Source of the DNA: an uncultured Collinsella sp. | GTDB taxonomy: Bacteria > Actinomycetota > Coriobacteriia > Coriobacteriales > Coriobacteriaceae | Direction of reading: 5' to 3' | Length of the DNA: 64,000 bases | Assembly: GCA_958427145.1 (NCBI GenBank) | Contig: CAUAAZ010000008.1 | Location: 16,042 to 80,041, forward strand | Shown here: piece by piece, positions 16,768 through 24,366 of the stretch | How positions within the stretch are numbered: the first letter of the stretch is position 1 | How the letters are laid out: every line of letters starts with the position of its first letter | Notes under the pieces: generated by a model | What the model was told of the DNA's origin: nothing | Database searches by the model: none | Seen by the model: only the letters and a program-made list of their open reading frames with translations | Program-made: the position numbers and the translations under genes

Positions 16768-17650
16768 GCAGACCAGCCCCCTTCAGAGCATCGGTAAGTG
16801 CAGAGCGCGTGTCGTCTGCCATGGGGCACAGCGGCATGCGGTAGTTTGCCTCGATCATACCCATCTGGGCGAGCGCCTCTTTGACGGGGATGGGGTTGAC
16901 CTCACTAAAGAGGGCATTGATGAGCGGCTGGCCGGCAATTTGGATATCGCGGGCACGCGCCACGTCACCGTCCAAATAGGCGCGGCACATGTCATGCACG
17001 AGCTGCGGCTGCACGTCTGCCCACACGCTGATGGTGCCCGAGGCGCCCAGGCTCATGAGCGGCACGGTAAGCGCGTCCTCGCCCGAGTACATGCGGAAGT
17101 CGTCTGACAGCAGGTGGGCGATCTTGGCCGCGTAGGCGACGTTGCCCGAGGCCTCCTTAATACCCATGATGTTGGGGTGCGCGGCCAGGCGCTCTACGTT
17201 GCGCTCGCTGATACCGCAGCCGCAGCGGCCGGGGATGTTGTACAGGATGCAGGGGATGTCCACGGCATCGGCGACGGTCTTAAAGTGCTGATAGATACCC
17301 TCTTCGTTGGACTTGTTGTAGTAGGGGGTAATGAGCAGCAGGCCGTCGGCTCCCAAGCCCTGGTAAGTAAGCGACTTGGTGAGCATGGTCTGCGTTGAGT
17401 TGGAGCCCGAGCCGGCAATGACGGGGACGCGTCCTGCAACATGCTTGACCACGGCGGCGACGACGGAGTTGTCCTCGTCGTCGGTCATCGTGGCGCTCTC
17501 GCCGGTGGTGCCCAGGGTGAGGATGGCGTCGGTGCCGTTTTGCAGGTGGAAATCGATAAGGCGCTCGAGTGCGTCAAAGTCGACACTGCCATCCTTTTTA
17601 AACGGCGTGACGAGGGCGACGATTGAGCCCTCGAGATTGCGGATGTCCAT
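16760..17650 (-). CDS. dapA: DapA module with its own internal start
   Basis: Starting at the internal ATG (17650) gives 296 residues, the usual length of 4-hydroxy-tetrahydrodipicolinate synthase. GTTGES is the substrate-binding motif, ITPYYNKS holds the catalytic Tyr, and GIKEASGN the Schiff-base Lys. AAGGAG lies seven bases before this ATG, in the linker-coding part of the upstream frame. It condenses aspartate semialdehyde with pyruvate. Whether the cell makes the fusion, free DapA or both cannot be told from sequence. Confidence 0.8.
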   Translation of the reverse strand: MDIRNLEGSIVALVTPFKKDGSVDFDALERLIDFHLQNGTDAILTLGTTGESATMTDDEDNSVVAAVVKHVAGRVPVIAGSGSNSTQTMLTKSLTYQGLGADGLLLITPYYNKSNEEGIYQHFKTVADAVDIPCILYNIPGRCGCGISERNVERLAAHPNIMGIKEASGNVAYAAKIAHLLSDDFRMYSGEDALTVPLMSLGASGTISVWADVQPQLVHDMCRAYLDGDVARARDIQIAGQPLINALFSEVNPIPVKEALAQMGMIEANYRMPLCPMADDTRSALTDALKGAGLLD

Positions 17651-19069
17651 GTTCTTCTCCTTCGCGTCCGCGATTTGGATGCGTTTGTTCCATTGGGCGG
17701 CGACTGCCAGGCGCTCGTCTTGGGCGCGACGGCGGGCACTTTCGGCGCGCGACTTGGCCAACAGCTCTCGGCCGCTCGGCAGCACGTCGAGCGTGGCAAA
17801 GTAATCGCCCGGGCGCTCGGCGCGGCGGATGAGGTCGGCCGAGCCATCGGGGCGCAACAGGACCTCGGCGGAGCGCAGGCGTCCATTGTAGTTGTAGCCC
17901 ATGGAGTAGCCATGCGCGCCGGTATCGTGGATCACAAGCAGGTCGCCCATGTCGATATGCGGCAGCTCGCGATCGATGGCGAACTTGTCGTTGTTCTCGC
18001 ACAGATTGCCCGTGATGTCGTAGGTGTCAGTGACGGGCGCTGTGGTCTTGTCGTCGCCACCCGGCTGGCCCATCACCGTAATGTGGTGGTAAGCGCCATA
18101 CATGGCAGGACGAATCAGATCGACGGCACTGGCGTCCACGCCGATATAGTCCTTGTAGATCTGCTTCTCGTGGATGGCCTTGGTGACCAGGCATCCGTAG
18201 GGGCCCATCATAAAGCGACCCATCTCGGTGCAGATCGCCACATCGCCCATGCCGGCGGGGACCAGAATCTCGTCGTAGGCTGCGTGTACGCCCTCACCGA
18301 TGGCGTGAATGTCGTTAGCCTGCTGCTCGGGCAGGTAGGGGATACCCACACCGCCGGACAGATTGATAAAGGCGACATGTGCGCCGGTCTCGCGCTCCAG
18401 GCGCACGGCAAGTTTAAAGAGGATGCGTGCGAGCTTGGGATAGTAGTCGTTAGTGACGGTGTTACTGGCAAGGAAGGCATGGATGCCAAAATTCTCGGCG
18501 CCCTTGGCCTTGAGCATGCGGAAGGCCTCAAAGAGCTGCTCGGTGGTCATGCCATATTTGGAGTCGCCCGGGTTGTCCATGATGCCGTTGGAGAGCTGGA
18601 ACAGACCGCCTGGATTAAAGCGGCAGCTGACCGTCTTGGGGATGGGCCCCGCAACGCACTCAAAGAACTCGATGTGGCTGATGTCGTCAAAGTTGACGAT
18701 GGCACCCAGCTTGTCGGCGAGCTCAAAGTCGGCAGCCGGCGTGTCGTTGGACGAGAACATGATGTCGTGTCCCGTGATACCCAGTGAGCGGGCGATCATA
18801 AGCTCGGTATAGCTCGAGCAATCGCAGCCGCAGCCGTATTCGTTGAGAATGGAGATGAGCGCCGGGTTGGGGTTGGCCTTGACGGCAAAGTATTCCTTAA
18901 AGCCCGGGTTCCATGCAAAGGCGTCGCGCACTTCTTGCATGTTGCGGCGGATGCCCGCCTCGTCGTATAGATGAAACGGCGTGGGGAACTGCTCGACGAT
19001 ATGCTCGAGTGTCTCCTTGTTCACAAACGGCTGCTTGGCCGCATACGCCTCGTTGGGGGTCAATGCCAT
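16760..19069 (-). CDS. lysA-dapA: LysA-DapA in one reading frame: diaminopimelate decarboxylase fused to 4-hydroxy-tetrahydrodipicolinate synthase
   Basis: One uninterrupted 769-residue frame. Residues 1 to about 432 are a PLP decarboxylase of the LysA type: YFAVKANPNPAL has the Schiff-base Lys, and TGNLCENND is the substrate Cys-Glu motif. Residues 433-473 form a charged Ala/Arg/Lys-rich, probably helical, linker (SRAESARRRAQDERLAVAAQ). From residue 474 the sequence is a complete DapA. There is no stop codon between the parts, so the last and first steps of the meso-DAP/lysine branch would be joined. A good ribosome-binding site before residue 474 means free DapA may also be made. A lysine riboswitch lies upstream. 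Confidence 0.82.
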   Translation of the reverse strand: MALTPNEAYAAKQPFVNKETLEHIVEQFPTPFHLYDEAGIRRNMQEVRDAFAWNPGFKEYFAVKANPNPALISILNEYGCGCDCSSYTELMIARSLGITGHDIMFSSNDTPAADFELADKLGAIVNFDDISHIEFFECVAGPIPKTVSCRFNPGGLFQLSNGIMDNPGDSKYGMTTEQLFEAFRMLKAKGAENFGIHAFLASNTVTNDYYPKLARILFKLAVRLERETGAHVAFINLSGGVGIPYLPEQQANDIHAIGEGVHAAYDEILVPAGMGDVAICTEMGRFMMGPYGCLVTKAIHEKQIYKDYIGVDASAVDLIRPAMYGAYHHITVMGQPGGDDKTTAPVTDTYDITGNLCENNDKFAIDRELPHIDMGDLLVIHDTGAHGYSMGYNYNGRLRSAEVLLRPDGSADLIRRAERPGDYFATLDVLPSGRELLAKSRAESARRRAQDERLAVAAQWNKRIQIADAKEKNMDIRNLEGSIVALVTPFKKDGSVDFDALERLIDFHLQNGTDAILTLGTTGESATMTDDEDNSVVAAVVKHVAGRVPVIAGSGSNSTQTMLTKSLTYQGLGADGLLLITPYYNKSNEEGIYQHFKTVADAVDIPCILYNIPGRCGCGISERNVERLAAHPNIMGIKEASGNVAYAAKIAHLLSDDFRMYSGEDALTVPLMSLGASGTISVWADVQPQLVHDMCRAYLDGDVARARDIQIAGQPLINALFSEVNPIPVKEALAQMGMIEANYRMPLCPMADDTRSALTDALKGAGLLD

Positions 19070-19082
19070 GTCCCGTAAACCT

Positions 19083-19147
19083 CGCTATCCAGACGGCGCC
19101 ATCTGCGCATCGAATCCGCATAGCGTGGACCCAATGTCCGGATAGCG
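19083..19147 (-). promoter_or_regulatory. expression platform hairpin next to the lysA ribosome-binding site
   Basis: CGCTATCCGGAC (19147-19136) can pair with GTCTGGATAGCG (19094-19083). The 5' arm contains the 3' strand of riboswitch helix P1, and the 3' arm overlaps the edge of GCGAGG, the likely Shine-Dalgarno ten bases before the lysA ATG. This fits translational control: P1 and this hairpin exclude each other. Confidence 0.6.
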
Positions 19148-19297
19148 CTCCCGCATTGCTGCAGACAGTCCTGTGGGTGTTTCCCACAGGCCCACCAGGT
19201 TGTTCGTGCCCGAAAAACCCAGTTCGGCGGGTTTCGCCTCCCCACGGGGTCAAAGCCTGCCGGCTCGCCCGCGGCTCTTCGTGCCCGCGCCTCTATC
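19141..19297 (-). ncRNA. lysine riboswitch (L-box)
   Basis: Read on the minus strand, the leader has GATAG/CTATC as basal helix P1, then AGAGGCGCGGGC near the 5' end. The mid-section GGGGAGGCGAAACCCGCCGA matches the lysine aptamer GGCGAA/GCCGA core. A stem CCTGTGGG-AAA-CACCCACAGG follows, then CTGTCTGC and GGGAGCGCTAT near the 3' end. The order and spacing match the L-box class, and the gene behind it makes lysine. Lysine binding would be expected to lower lysA-dapA expression. Assigned by motif comparison by eye. Confidence 0.75.
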
Positions 19298-19447
19298 AAG
19301 TGGTAAAGACCCTATCACGTTGCACTTTACCAAACAAGAGTATTCGTATATAACGTTTAAAAAATGCAGGGATATGCTAGAAACATGTACGCCACAATCC
19401 TGTATCACAATAAGTTGCAACAGATGTGCCTCACGAAGGGATCCTCT

Positions 19448-20635
19448 ATGACCGAGCTCCAAGAACTCCGTCGCTATCGCCGCGATCTCCATCGCATTCC
19501 GGAGCTCGATTTCGATCTTCCGCAGACTATCGCCTATATCGAGGGCGTGTTGGCGCCGCTCGCTTGCGAGGTGACCCATCCGTGTCCCAGCTGCGTCTGC
19601 GCTTTCTTCGACGCTGGCGTTGGTGCCGTGCGTGCCACGGCGATTCGCGCCGATATGGATGCGCTGCCCATCGCGGAGGCGACGGGAGCGGCCTTTGCCT
19701 CGATCCATCCCGGCAAGATGCACGCTTGCGGACATGACGGACACATGGCCATGGCACTTGCCGCCGCGACGTATGTCGACCGTACGATTCGCGAGCAGCC
19801 GGGCGCCATTAGGCGCAACGTTCTCTTTGTGTTCCAGCCGGCCGAGGAAACGACCGGTGGTGCCAAGACGGTATGCGAGAGCGGTGTGTTCGAGCGCTAC
19901 GGGGCTGACCGCATTTTTGGCTTCCATGTGTGGCCCGATCTGCCTGCCGGCACGTTGGCGAGTTGTTCCGGTCCGCTGCTGGCGCGTTCGAGTGAGACAC
20001 ACATTCATATTCACGGGACGAGCATCCATATCGCTAAGACCTATGGCGTTCCGGTCGAGGAGTCGCACGATGCGGCGCTGGCGGCTGCCAAGTTCTTGGT
20101 TGCCGAGCGCGAACTGATGGACGAGCTGGGCACCGACGAGCCCTGTATCGGTAAGTTTGGTCTGCTGCAGGCCGGTACGGTTTGCAACGCGGTGGCGGGG
20201 GAGGCCCATGTGGCCGGAAGCCTGCGTGTGTTTACGGACGACATGTTCGACCGGGCGCGCGAAGGCGTGCGCCGCGTGCTGGACGATGCCTGTGCCGCAA
20301 CGGGCTGCACGTATGATCTCGACTTTGCCGAGGGCTATCCGCCGGTCGACAACGACCCCGAGTTGTTTGCCAGCGTCGCGCCTGCCTTGCCCGGGCTGCA
20401 GCTTGTGGAGGAACCGCTGCTGATCGCCGAGGATTTCGCGTTCTATCAACGCCATCTGCCGGGCGTGTTTTTCCTGCTGGGCACGGGTATGCCAGAGGAC
20501 CAAGACAACCCGAGTGGTTCGGATGGCTGTCCCGCCTATGCCACAAGCGCTCTGCATACCGATACCATGCTCTTTGACGAGGAGATTCTTCTCAAAGGCC
20601 TCGATGTCTACAAACGATTGCTTTTGCTTGACTAA
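19448..20635 (+). CDS. M20 family amidohydrolase, probable N-acetyl-diaminopimelate deacetylase
   Basis: The 395-residue metallopeptidase-like enzyme has the M20D motifs ADMDALPI, HACGHDGHMAM and PAEETTGGAK. Where many relatives have a Gly-Gly-His-Ala lid sequence, it has GTSIHIAKTYG, seen in some deacetylase-like members. Divergence from the lysA-dapA-dapB-dapH operon suggests it removes the acetyl group from N-acetyl-LL-DAP; hippurate or other N-acyl amino acid hydrolysis is the alternative. The start at 19448 follows AAGGGATCC. There is no signal peptide. Confidence 0.75.
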   Translation: MTELQELRRYRRDLHRIPELDFDLPQTIAYIEGVLAPLACEVTHPCPSCVCAFFDAGVGAVRATAIRADMDALPIAEATGAAFASIHPGKMHACGHDGHMAMALAAATYVDRTIREQPGAIRRNVLFVFQPAEETTGGAKTVCESGVFERYGADRIFGFHVWPDLPAGTLASCSGPLLARSSETHIHIHGTSIHIAKTYGVPVEESHDAALAAAKFLVAERELMDELGTDEPCIGKFGLLQAGTVCNAVAGEAHVAGSLRVFTDDMFDRAREGVRRVLDDACAATGCTYDLDFAEGYPPVDNDPELFASVAPALPGLQLVEEPLLIAEDFAFYQRHLPGVFFLLGTGMPEDQDNPSGSDGCPAYATSALHTDTMLFDEEILLKGLDVYKRLLLLD

Positions 20636-20650
20636 GGCGCAAAGGATTAT

Positions 20651-20726
20651 TTGTTCTAGAAAACACGAACAAACGTACGATATAATAGAGATGTAAGTCT
20701 ATAGAAACGTTTGACGTTACTAACGT
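20651..20726 (+). promoter_or_regulatory. higBA promoter with two palindromes
   Basis: A consensus -10 TATAAT lies at 20681-20686. TTGTTC (20651-20656) and GAACAA (20667-20672) form an inverted repeat over the -35 region. A second palindrome, ACGTTA-C-TAACGT (20714-20726), sits just before the toxin start. Both suit autoregulation by the antitoxin. Confidence 0.6.
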
Positions 20727-20737
20727 AAGGCGATACT

Positions 20738-21019
20738 ATGATTGCATCGTATAAAGATGAGGATACCGAACGCTTTGCCATGGGTGTGCGGGTCAGGAGG
20801 TTCGTGCCCTTTGAACGTGTTGCGTTGAGGAAGATTCGCCAACTGCAGGTTTGTGCTTCGCTTGATGATCTTCGCGTTCCACCGGGCAACCGCCTGGAAG
20901 CTTTGAAGGGCGATCGTGCCGGTCAATATGGCATCCGTGTTAACGAGCGCTATCGGGTCTGTTTTGAGTGGAGACAGGAGATGGCTTGGAATGTCGAAAT
21001 CGTCGATTATCACAAGTGA
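20738..21019 (+). CDS. higB: HigB-type toxin (RelE/ParE superfamily)
   Basis: The 93-residue protein is the size and shape of HigB mRNA interferases. RLEALKGDRAGQYGIRVNERYRVCFEW is the family core, with the conserved Arg-Val-Asn and Arg-Tyr-Arg residues at the predicted active face, and it ends with VEIVDYH. HigB cleaves mRNA on the ribosome. As usual for this family, the toxin gene precedes the antitoxin, overlapping it by 29 bases. Confidence 0.87.
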   Translation: MIASYKDEDTERFAMGVRVRRFVPFERVALRKIRQLQVCASLDDLRVPPGNRLEALKGDRAGQYGIRVNERYRVCFEWRQEMAWNVEIVDYHK

Positions 21020-21332
21020 TGAGACTTCGGCCGATTTGCTGTCGCCGGTGACTCCTGGTGAGCTTCTCAAAGAGGAGTTTCTTGTTCCCATGGGCATTTC
21101 TCAATATCGCCTTGCGAAAGAGACTGGGATTCCGGCTCAGCGTATCGGGCAGATTGTCTTGGGAAAACGTCGCGTGACGGCCGACACCGACCTCCGTCTT
21201 TGCCGTTATTTTGGCCTGACGGATGGTTATTGGCTGCGCGCTCAGGTGGCGTTTGACCTTGAGGCCGAGAAAAGGCGGATCGAACCGGAACTCGACAAGA
21301 TCGTTCCTGTTCAGCAGGCCATCGCACTGTAG
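20991..21332 (+). CDS. higA: HigA-type antitoxin (XRE HTH)
   Basis: The 113-residue protein has a helix-turn-helix in GISQYRLAKETGIPAQRIGQIVLGKRRVTADTDLRLCRYFG, the typical HigA pattern, preceded by TPGELLKEEFLVPMG. It neutralises HigB and should repress the shared promoter through the palindromes upstream. The start at 20991 lies within the toxin gene, about ten bases after AGGAG. Confidence 0.88.
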   Translation: MSKSSIITSDETSADLLSPVTPGELLKEEFLVPMGISQYRLAKETGIPAQRIGQIVLGKRRVTADTDLRLCRYFGLTDGYWLRAQVAFDLEAEKRRIEPELDKIVPVQQAIAL

Positions 21333-21361
21333 TGCTCAAAGATGATGGGGGTGGCGCGGCG

Positions 21362-21685
21362 ATGAGGCGACGCCGACAGTCTGCCGTATATAGTCCGGGT
21401 GGATGCGGGTGCGGTTTGCTGCTGCTTCCGGTCATCGCTGTGGGCATTGGCGTGATGTTTGTGCTTGCTGGGCTGGCTACGGCGGCACTCGTACTGTTTA
21501 TCACTGCTATCGGCGTGACGATTTGGCTTTATCGCAGTCGTGAGCAGCGCCGCGCCGACGGTAAGACCAATGTAGGATGGATTGCCTTTTTGGTCATCGC
21601 CTACCTGCTGAGCATCAGCTATTTGGCCTTCTTTATCCTGTTGCTTGTGAGCACCTTTACCGGGGAATCCGTCACGGTGGGTTGA
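21362..21685 (+). CDS. small two-helix membrane protein, hypothetical
   Basis: This 107-residue protein has a basic N-terminus (MRRRRQ), a Gly/Cys-containing turn and two long hydrophobic segments (about residues 20-55 and 72-97), with the basic loop YRSREQRRADGK between. I do not recognise a family. The ATG at 21362 is preceded by GGGGGTGG; an earlier GTG at 21332 overlaps the higA end. It follows the toxin-antitoxin pair closely and may be read from the same transcript. Confidence 0.55.
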   Translation: MRRRRQSAVYSPGGCGCGLLLLPVIAVGIGVMFVLAGLATAALVLFITAIGVTIWLYRSREQRRADGKTNVGWIAFLVIAYLLSISYLAFFILLLVSTFTGESVTVG

Positions 21686-21790
21686 TGCACTGCCAGCAGA
21701 CGGTTGCGCAAAGTGCGTTTGCTCGGCGTTTGGATAACTGCATTGGCCGTTTACCGCAGCCTTAGCTCTCAGCTAATGAATTCAAGTTTA

Positions 21791-21844
21791 ATCCTTCCTA
21801 CGATGTGCTGTGTGCCGGCACGGTAGCCGGATCGTAGGAAGGAT
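21791..21844 (+). promoter_or_regulatory. perfect 14-bp hairpin enclosing the Shine-Dalgarno of the lipoprotein gene
   Basis: ATCCTTCCTACGAT (21791-21804) pairs perfectly with ATCGTAGGAAGGAT (21831-21844). The 3' arm contains AGGAAGGA, the ribosome-binding site of the gene starting at 21847. The 26-base loop holds the palindrome GTGCCGGCAC. Translation should be blocked while the hairpin is closed. Confidence 0.75.
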
Positions 21845-21846
21845 GC

Positions 21847-22392
21847 ATGATGAAAAAGCTTGAAATCGAAGTGCTGCTGAGCCGTCGCGCTGCACTGGGC
21901 GCCTTCGCCACCGTCGCCTTGGGGACTGCCGGTCTTCTTACCGGTTGTGGTAGCGATAAGGCGACCGTCACCGAGGACGCTGGCGATGGCGACAAGAAGG
22001 AAGAGGCGAAGAAGGAAGAGCAGTCTACGACTGACCTGGCGGTTGGTGCGACGGTGACCACGGCTGCCGGTCTTTCCGTCGTTGTCGATTCCGTCCAGCC
22101 CGGCCTCACAAATTATGACGGTTCGACCATGACGGGCATTCACGTCACGTACGTCAACAATGGTGATGAGGGCGCAGATTACAACATCTACGACTGGAAG
22201 GGCGAGGACGCCAACGGCGCTCAGCAGAATCAGGGTTACTACAGCGAGGGCTCCGATGAGCTGCAGTCTGGTACCCTTGCCGCTGGTGGCTCTGTGGCGG
22301 GCAATATCTACTTTGATGGCGATATCAAGAAGGCACTGTATTTTGCCAACATGTTTGATAAGTCTGCCACTGCAAGCTGGGTGTTGGCCTAG
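21847..22392 (+). CDS. DUF4352-like secreted lipoprotein
   Basis: The 181-residue protein has a signal sequence with SRRAALGAFATVALGTAGLLTGC. The Leu-Thr-Gly-Cys lipobox marks a lipidated Cys near residue 34, and the twin Arg suggests possible Tat export. A Lys/Glu-rich linker (DKKEEAKKEEQ) precedes a beta-rich domain with VVVDSVQPG and GIHVTYVNNGDEGADYNIYDWKGEDANG, typical of DUF4352 immunoglobulin-like folds. The function is unknown. Its ribosome-binding site is buried in a perfect hairpin. ATG 21847 or the next ATG at 21850 may be used. Confidence 0.7.
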   Translation: MMKKLEIEVLLSRRAALGAFATVALGTAGLLTGCGSDKATVTEDAGDGDKKEEAKKEEQSTTDLAVGATVTTAAGLSVVVDSVQPGLTNYDGSTMTGIHVTYVNNGDEGADYNIYDWKGEDANGAQQNQGYYSEGSDELQSGTLAAGGSVAGNIYFDGDIKKALYFANMFDKSATASWVLA

Positions 22393-22431
22393 CATGTCGC
22401 TACCGTTGCGCCGTATGGGAGGTGAAGTCGT

Positions 22432-22854
22432 ATGCCCGATAAAAAGCTGACTGACGAGTTGCTCAATGAGCTTCTCGACGCGCCAAACATCGATGGCTAT
22501 ATCAAAGAACACGACTTTGCCGCCCCGTCGCTTTCGAACTACCTGAAGCAGCTACTGCAGGAAAAGGGCTTGGAGCGCTCGCGCGTGGTTCGTATGGCCG
22601 ATCTCAATGAGACCTTTGGCTATCAGATCTTTACCGGGGCGCGTCATCCGAGTCGCAATAAGGTGCTGCAGATTGCCTTTGCGATGGCGCTGACGCTCAA
22701 AGAGACCAACCGTGCGCTGACGGCTGCCGGGGTAAGCGTCCTTAACTGCAAGGACCGCCGCGATGCGATTATCATCTTTTGCATCGATCGCGGGTGCAGC
22801 CTCCAAAAGGTCAACGAGGAGCTGTATCGCTTTGGCGAGGAGACGGTGAGTTAG
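22432..22854 (+). CDS. HTH-domain protein paired with a Ser/Thr kinase
   Basis: The 140-residue protein contains an XRE-like helix-turn-helix region: LERSRVVRMADLNETFGYQIFTGARHPSRNKVLQIAFAMALTLKETNRAL. A conserved acidic N-terminus (LTDELLNELLDAPNIDGYI) and a C-terminal helical part with Cys residues flank it. GGGAGG lies upstream. It is 98 bases from the Ser/Thr kinase gene on the same strand and is a candidate kinase substrate or partner. Its target is unknown. Confidence 0.65.
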   Translation: MPDKKLTDELLNELLDAPNIDGYIKEHDFAAPSLSNYLKQLLQEKGLERSRVVRMADLNETFGYQIFTGARHPSRNKVLQIAFAMALTLKETNRALTAAGVSVLNCKDRRDAIIIFCIDRGCSLQKVNEELYRFGEETVS

Positions 22855-22952
22855 CGGCTGATATCTGAGCCGGCGGAGCTGCCGAACAACGATGCAAACG
22901 AACGGGGCGCGGATGCCATGGGGTGTCTGCGCCCTGCGCTATGATGGAGGCT

Positions 22953-24329
22953 ATGGATACTCAGACCCCAACATATTCCGATGACGAGCTGACCGCAGCG
23001 CTTGCCGAGCACCTGGCGTCGCTCGATTGCGACGACAGCTATCGCGTGGAGCGTGTACTTAAGCGCTCGACCGTTGAAACAACCGAGCTCGTGTACTTTG
23101 AAGGAACCGGCGGTGGCTCGCTCGGCCCCTTTGTCCGTAAACGCATCGATGCTTCGGCTCAAATCGGCGGGGCATATGAGCGTCTGTTTGCCGTTCAGCG
23201 GGCAGGCAGGCGTTTTGAGCACCTGCCCAGAATCGTCGATTGTCGTCGTGTGGGCGACGAGCTCAACGTGGTTATGGAATACATCGAAGGGGAGACGCTC
23301 GGGGCGCTGGTGGACCGTCTGGGAGCCACCCCCGATTATGCGCGTGAATTGTATCCTGTCCTTTGCGACGCCGTGGGCGAGCTCCATGCCGGTTTTGCAA
23401 TGGCGGGGGAGACGTCGGCGCCGGTGATCCATCGTGACCTCAAGCCGTCGAATATCATCGTGACAGGTGCCAACTATACGCCTGATGACGGCCTGACGTT
23501 TTCATCGCTGGTGATTATCGACCTGGGGATCGCGCGCGTATGGCACGATGGCGCCGATGCCGACACCGTCAAGTTTGGCACGCGACCCTATGCGCCGCCC
23601 GAGCAGTATGGGTTTGGGCAGACGAGCGTGCGAAGCGACGTCTACGCACTTGGCGCCCTGTTGTTCTTCTGCTTGACGGGAGTCGACCCTAAGCCAGGGC
23701 TCGACATGCGCGAGCAATGCGAGGCGCGCGGCATTCCCACTCCACTTGCCGATGCCGTCTGCATGTCGATGGCGCTCGACCCGGCCAAGCGTTTTGCGAG
23801 TGCGGAAGCGTTGGGACGGGCGACGCGCGCGGCATACGATCTGAGTCGCCCCGTGCGGCCCCCTGCGCCGCCTGTCCGAACTCCGGCCTCGGAGACGGTG
23901 TTGACGCCCCAAGGGCTCCAGAACCCCGCAGGGCCTCCTGGCCCTGCCGCCTCCGCTGCATGCGGCCTGCTCTCTCGCGTTCCGGAGTCTCTGGGCCGCA
24001 TTTGGAATACGCTCGTCTGCTTCTCGCTGCTTGTGTTCTTTGCCGGAAGTCACTTTGCCGTCTTTCACCCCACCGGAGCAAACCAAAGCTACCCGACGTG
24101 GCTTCTCATAATCGAGTATTTTTTCTTTGTCGATGGCCTTATGGTGCTTATGCATTTCGCACTGCTCGATAAGCGCTGTCTTCGTCGGCGATTCGCGCTG
24201 CTCGACAGCTATCGCGGCAAGAAACTCACGAAACTCTGGCTCAAGGCATTGGGTGTGCTGCTCCTATGCATGATTGTCATAGTCGCGGTTGCCAATGCGA
24301 CCGGCGTCGTCGATACCTCCGCTACCTAA
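22953..24329 (+). CDS. membrane-anchored Hanks-type Ser/Thr protein kinase
   Basis: The 458-residue protein has an N-terminal kinase domain: a Gly-rich loop TGGGSLGPFVRKRI with the ATP Lys, catalytic HRDLKPSNII, the DFG equivalent IIDLGIAR, and APPEQYGFGQTSVRSDVYALG. A Pro-rich linker (VRPPAPPVRTP) leads to three hydrophobic segments in the last 130 residues, so the kinase faces the cytoplasm and the tail is in the membrane. There are no extracellular PASTA repeats. The start at 22953 follows TGGAGG. The preceding HTH gene is probably cotranscribed. Confidence 0.85.
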   Translation: MDTQTPTYSDDELTAALAEHLASLDCDDSYRVERVLKRSTVETTELVYFEGTGGGSLGPFVRKRIDASAQIGGAYERLFAVQRAGRRFEHLPRIVDCRRVGDELNVVMEYIEGETLGALVDRLGATPDYARELYPVLCDAVGELHAGFAMAGETSAPVIHRDLKPSNIIVTGANYTPDDGLTFSSLVIIDLGIARVWHDGADADTVKFGTRPYAPPEQYGFGQTSVRSDVYALGALLFFCLTGVDPKPGLDMREQCEARGIPTPLADAVCMSMALDPAKRFASAEALGRATRAAYDLSRPVRPPAPPVRTPASETVLTPQGLQNPAGPPGPAASAACGLLSRVPESLGRIWNTLVCFSLLVFFAGSHFAVFHPTGANQSYPTWLLIIEYFFFVDGLMVLMHFALLDKRCLRRRFALLDSYRGKKLTKLWLKALGVLLLCMIVIVAVANATGVVDTSAT

Positions 24330-24330
24330 A

Positions 24331-24357
24331 AGAAAAGGACCCCATTGGGGCCCTTTG
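24331..24357. terminator. terminator between kinase and lysozyme-like gene
   Basis: AAAGGACCCC pairs with GGGGCCCTTT with one mismatch, between convergent genes. Confidence 0.6.
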
Positions 24358-24366
24358 CAGTTGCAC

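Larger units (their letters stand above)
19070..19447. other. divergent regulatory region between lysA-dapA and the M20 deacetylase gene
   Basis: This 378-base spacer holds the lysine riboswitch and its expression platform on the minus strand. It also has an inverted repeat TGGTAAAG/CTTTACCA (19301-19308, 19325-19332) and a probable plus-strand promoter with TTTACC and TATAAC spaced 17 bases. Confidence 0.65.
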
